From the NCBI GenBank assembly GCA_049613665.1, contig JBMZCV010000036.1, positions 1 through 34,415 of the forward strand: a DNA stretch of 34,415 bases, given 5' to 3'. Shown piece after piece: positions 31,550-34,415 of the stretch (position 1 is the first letter of the stretch; each line of letters starts with the position of its first letter). The DNA comes from JBMZCV01 sp049613665. Lineage in GTDB: Bacteria > Bacteroidota > Bacteroidia > Chitinophagales > UBA2359. A model generated the notes under the pieces. The model did no database searches and was not told the DNA's origin. It saw only the letters and a program-made list of their open reading frames with translations. The position numbers and the translations under genes were made by a program.

Positions 31550-34108
31550 TTAATTACAAACTTTTCGTATCGCATCAGACAATTTTAACCAAGCATCGTC
31601 TTCGTGTTGCCACTTGCTCAAAGGCATCAATCCCTTACTTTCTTGTGTTGGTAAAGCGTGATAGTTAGCCATTTCTGTGTCTTCTGTGCCTGCTTCTGGA
31701 ATGGTATAGTCTTCTGTAATTTCCCAATTTTCCCAATCGCAAGGCTTCAATAAAAATGGAATGATAATGCCTTTGTTTGCCACAACTTTGTTTAAAGCTC
31801 TGGGCATTACTTTTTTGTAAATATAATCACTTGCAATAAATGATTGACTGACTAACAAAACGACAATATCTGAACTTTCTAACTGTTCCTGAATTTTCAA
31901 ATCCCATTCTTCGTGTGCCAAAACAAGGCCAGCGTGCCAAACATTAATGCGTTTTTGCTGTTTCAAAGTCACTAAAAAGCGTTCCAATGCCTTGCGATAA
32001 GTTGTATCTTCTTCGGCATAAGCAATAAAAACTTTTCTAATTTTTGGTGCAGCACTTGCCATAAATGGATTGAATAAGGCTTTTTCCAATAGTTTTTTAT
32101 CGTCTCTAATACCCCAATAATTTGCTTCTACAATAGTATTTGGTAATCTGGACGCATATTTTGTTTTTCGCAAAGTCAAATAATGTCTCAGATAGTAAGC
32201 ACCATCTAGCGAAATAGACATATCTTTTGGTACAAAACGGTCTATTTTATCTTTTTCCCAAATTTCCAACAAATTTGAGGCTTCAATGTCATTATTTTTT
32301 CTGTAAACTGCTCGTTTTTCTTCTAAAAGATAAGACAAATTGATATAAAAATCAAGATGCTCTATATTCCAATAAGCCGACAACAAGCTTGTAAATAAAT
32401 AAGTTGCTACTTTTTCGGTGTGTTGTGTTTGAAAAGGCAAGAGTTTGTAATGTACTTCTATCAATAGCTTTTCTAAATTGAGGGATAAACGAACTTTTGC
32501 TATTGCTGCTTGTGTGTCTTGGTCTGACAAAGTGAAAATAAGTTCGTAGCGATAAAAATGTTTCTTTTCATAGTTCTTTTTGGCAAAACGGCAAATCAAA
32601 CGACTCATCAAACCATGCGGCAAATAATTTTTAAAACGCAAATAAAAACTAGAACAAGCAGTATTTTTCATATCAAGCGTAGCCAAAGCATATAAAGGCT
32701 CACGTTCATCGCAAATGGGCAAGTATTGCGGCACGATATACTCCACTTTTTGCGTTTCATTGTTTTGATGTTCTATGTTTTTGAATACAATTTCTTTTTT
32801 TAACATCAAATGACGTAAAGCCTCGCTGCTGCCTTCTAATTGTTCAAAAGCTACTTCCGAAATACGTCCTTTTTTATCTTTATCTTTCAAATTTTCTTTT
32901 TTTAGCACTTCATAAATCTTAGAAGCTACTTTTGAAGGGTCAATCCAAATATAATTTTTCAGATATTTATCTTCGTGAAAATACAATACGATGCCTCGCA
33001 AATGCAACACTTTGATTAATAGATTGCTCCAACCGCCAAATTCTTTTTCAAAATCAGTTATTTTAAATTCATTCTGCTTTTGTTCAGAAGCATTGATAGC
33101 GGCTAAAATTTTATCTAAAAGCTGACGTTCTTCTTCTGTTAAAGCTTGTTGTGTGCTTAGTTTTTGTATTTCTTCTTTCAGCACCACAGTAAAAAACTGC
33201 AAACGCTGTTTGTTCAACACATTCATTTCCTTTTTGTGTAACTCGCCTACTTGAAACTGATAATTGATGTTTATATCATTTACCAAATCGGCAGACAAGT
33301 AACTTGCTTTGTCATTTTCAGTACCAAAAATATTTTGTACTGTGATAAGCTGCATTTTATCGTCTTCTTGAAGCTTAGGCTGCAAAATGGCTTTTCGCTG
33401 TTTGTAATAGGCGATATTTCCGAGCCAATAGGGTGGCGAAAAATTGTAATATGCCTCTTCTTTGTTTTCAAATGCTATTCCTTTTCTATCTTTAATTTCT
33501 TTATAACAAAAATCTCTTTCTGCGTCCCAAAGCAACACATATTGTGTTTGGAAAGTAAAAAACATTTGATAAACAGCGTGATAATAGTCTTGGCCGCCAA
33601 AATCATAAATAAATGCTTGTTGATTGTTTTCATATTTCCATTTTCTGATTTTTAAACCATGTGTAGAACCTATTTCGCCTGCAAATTTTGTGTCATCTGC
33701 AATGAGTTTTTTGGCTAAACTTGTTTTTCCTGCTTCGCTATTGCCTATAAAGATGACTTTTAAGGGAAGGTCTTTTAGTTTTAATCTATCCTCAATAGAA
33801 TACATTAAGCGTTCTAACAATTGTTTTTTATCATTTCCAATAGTTTGTAAAGTTTCAGTATTTAACAATTTTTCTTTTGTAAAAGGATTATTTAGAATGT
33901 TAATATACTTTAACTTTTCAACCATAAACCTAAATTGGTTCAAATTTTCTAAACTATGTATAAGGTTATTATCCAAATAAAGATTTTTGAGCTTAGTTAA
34001 GCTTTCCAAGTTTTCTATTTTTGAGATTTGATTGCTATCTAAACGAAGGTGTTCTAGTTTTTCTAGTTTTTCTAAATTTTCTATTTTTAATATATGATTA
34101 TCATGCAA
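31550..34108 (-). CDS. LRR-Roc-COR-TIR (Roco family) protein, 5' end uncertain
   Basis: The 852 residues counted from a TTG at 34108 contain SDS22-type leucine-rich repeats (to ~85). A Roc GTPase domain follows (~113-330) with P-loop GNSEAGKTS (122-130) and switch II DFGGQ (169-173). A COR domain (~360-650) contains IDPSKVASKIYEVL. A C-terminal TIR domain (692-852) contains KVFIAYAEED, EEWDLKIQEQL, SDIVVLLVSQSFIASDYIY and KPCDWENW. Roco proteins are GTP-controlled dimers; bacterial TIR domains usually cleave NAD+ or make signal molecules. In this TIR the position normally held by the catalytic Glu (SDYxYxxE) is Val767, and the usual DR before GEEW is AG, so it may lack NADase activity. The leucine-rich repeats continue in frame upstream to 34378, so TTG 34108 is probably not the true start. 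Confidence 0.85.
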   Translation of the reverse strand: MHDNHILKIENLEKLEKLEHLRLDSNQISKIENLESLTKLKNLYLDNNLIHSLENLNQFRFMVEKLKYINILNNPFTKEKLLNTETLQTIGNDKKQLLERLMYSIEDRLKLKDLPLKVIFIGNSEAGKTSLAKKLIADDTKFAGEIGSTHGLKIRKWKYENNQQAFIYDFGGQDYYHAVYQMFFTFQTQYVLLWDAERDFCYKEIKDRKGIAFENKEEAYYNFSPPYWLGNIAYYKQRKAILQPKLQEDDKMQLITVQNIFGTENDKASYLSADLVNDININYQFQVGELHKKEMNVLNKQRLQFFTVVLKEEIQKLSTQQALTEEERQLLDKILAAINASEQKQNEFKITDFEKEFGGWSNLLIKVLHLRGIVLYFHEDKYLKNYIWIDPSKVASKIYEVLKKENLKDKDKKGRISEVAFEQLEGSSEALRHLMLKKEIVFKNIEHQNNETQKVEYIVPQYLPICDEREPLYALATLDMKNTACSSFYLRFKNYLPHGLMSRLICRFAKKNYEKKHFYRYELIFTLSDQDTQAAIAKVRLSLNLEKLLIEVHYKLLPFQTQHTEKVATYLFTSLLSAYWNIEHLDFYINLSYLLEEKRAVYRKNNDIEASNLLEIWEKDKIDRFVPKDMSISLDGAYYLRHYLTLRKTKYASRLPNTIVEANYWGIRDDKKLLEKALFNPFMASAAPKIRKVFIAYAEEDTTYRKALERFLVTLKQQKRINVWHAGLVLAHEEWDLKIQEQLESSDIVVLLVSQSFIASDYIYKKVMPRALNKVVANKGIIIPFLLKPCDWENWEITEDYTIPEAGTEDTEMANYHALPTQESKGLMPLSKWQHEDDAWLKLSDAIRKVCN

Positions 34109-34378
34109 ATGAATATCATTTAGTTGAGATAATGTTTCTAAATTCTCAATAACTGTAACATCATTTTTACACAGTAATAATCTTTCTAAGTTTTTTAATC
34201 TATTTAAACCTTCTATTTTTTTTATATTATTATGGCGTAAATGAAGTTCTTTAAGATAGCTTAAATCTTCTAAATTCTCAATTTTGCTTATTTGGTTATC
34301 ACTTAAATCAAGTTTTTGTAGTAACGTTAAATTTCCTAAATTTTCAATTTTAGTTATTTGATTATTAGACCTGTTACT
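34109..34378 (-). pseudogene. Upstream LRR-coding extension lacking a start codon
   Basis: The frame stays open for 90 codons upstream of TTG 34108 and encodes four more 22-residue LRR units (IENL--L--L--L-L--NQI-K pattern, as in the called gene). It is bounded by an in-frame TAG at 34379-34381. No ATG, GTG or other TTG occurs in it; the only near-start is CTG at 34172-34174. Beyond 34381 all three minus frames soon meet stops and no LRR is visible. The gene has therefore lost its 5' end by rearrangement or truncation, starts at a rare codon, or carries a sequence error near the window edge. Confidence 0.65.
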
Positions 34379-34415
34379 CTATAAAACTATTGATTATCAG
34401 TAGCTTATAAATGTT

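Overview
The window looks like chromosomal DNA of a low-GC gliding-type member of Bacteroidota (a Saprospiria, Chitinophagia or Cytophagia-like lineage; I cannot name a genus). The evidence is three large secreted proteins with type IX secretion (T9SS) C-terminal sorting domains (two type A, one of the CHU_C / gliding-motility type), a Bacteroidota-type LptD, a DsbD of Bacteroidota layout, TAnnTTTG -7 boxes and no purine-rich Shine-Dalgarno sequences. I see no tRNA, rRNA, CRISPR array, transposase or integrase.

Layout. 1-885 is non-coding and repeat-rich. 886-3819 (-) is a T9SS cargo protein. 4369-7275 (+) holds an unrecognised helical protein and ffh. 7620-10346 (+) is a PKD/CHU_C surface protein. 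11160-15860 (+) is a two-gene module: a TerB-like/CbbX-like AAA+ ATPase followed by a DUF4175-like membrane protein with a very His-rich tandem-repeat insert. 15905-17791 (-) encodes a Fic protein and, next to it, a stand-alone copy of that Fic protein's C-terminal domain. 18135-19804 (+) is an overlapping ATPase plus HNH pair resembling the Septu (PtuA/PtuB) anti-phage system, immediately followed by lptD (19841-22582). 22959-24239 (-) is a fused AdoMet decarboxylase/spermidine synthase, 24478-24777 (-) a TIGR03643-like small protein, 24956-28069 (+) another T9SS cargo, and 28443-31019 (-) a DsbD with two N-terminal domains. From 31550 to beyond 34108 (-) is an SDS22-type LRR-Roc-COR-TIR protein whose 5' end is broken or lacks a normal start.

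How the genes work together. Most of the window is housekeeping or cell-surface biology (SRP targeting, outer-membrane assembly, polyamines, disulfide relay, T9SS cargo). The accessory content is concentrated in 15905-19804 (Fic plus paralogue, Septu-like pair) and at the right edge (TIR-Roco), both plausible immunity or conflict modules. The intergenic DNA is unusually rich in short inverted repeats: besides obvious terminators there are several repeat families, a 13-bp palindrome upstream of three unrelated genes, and an interleaved inverted-repeat element between the Fic and Septu-like operons.
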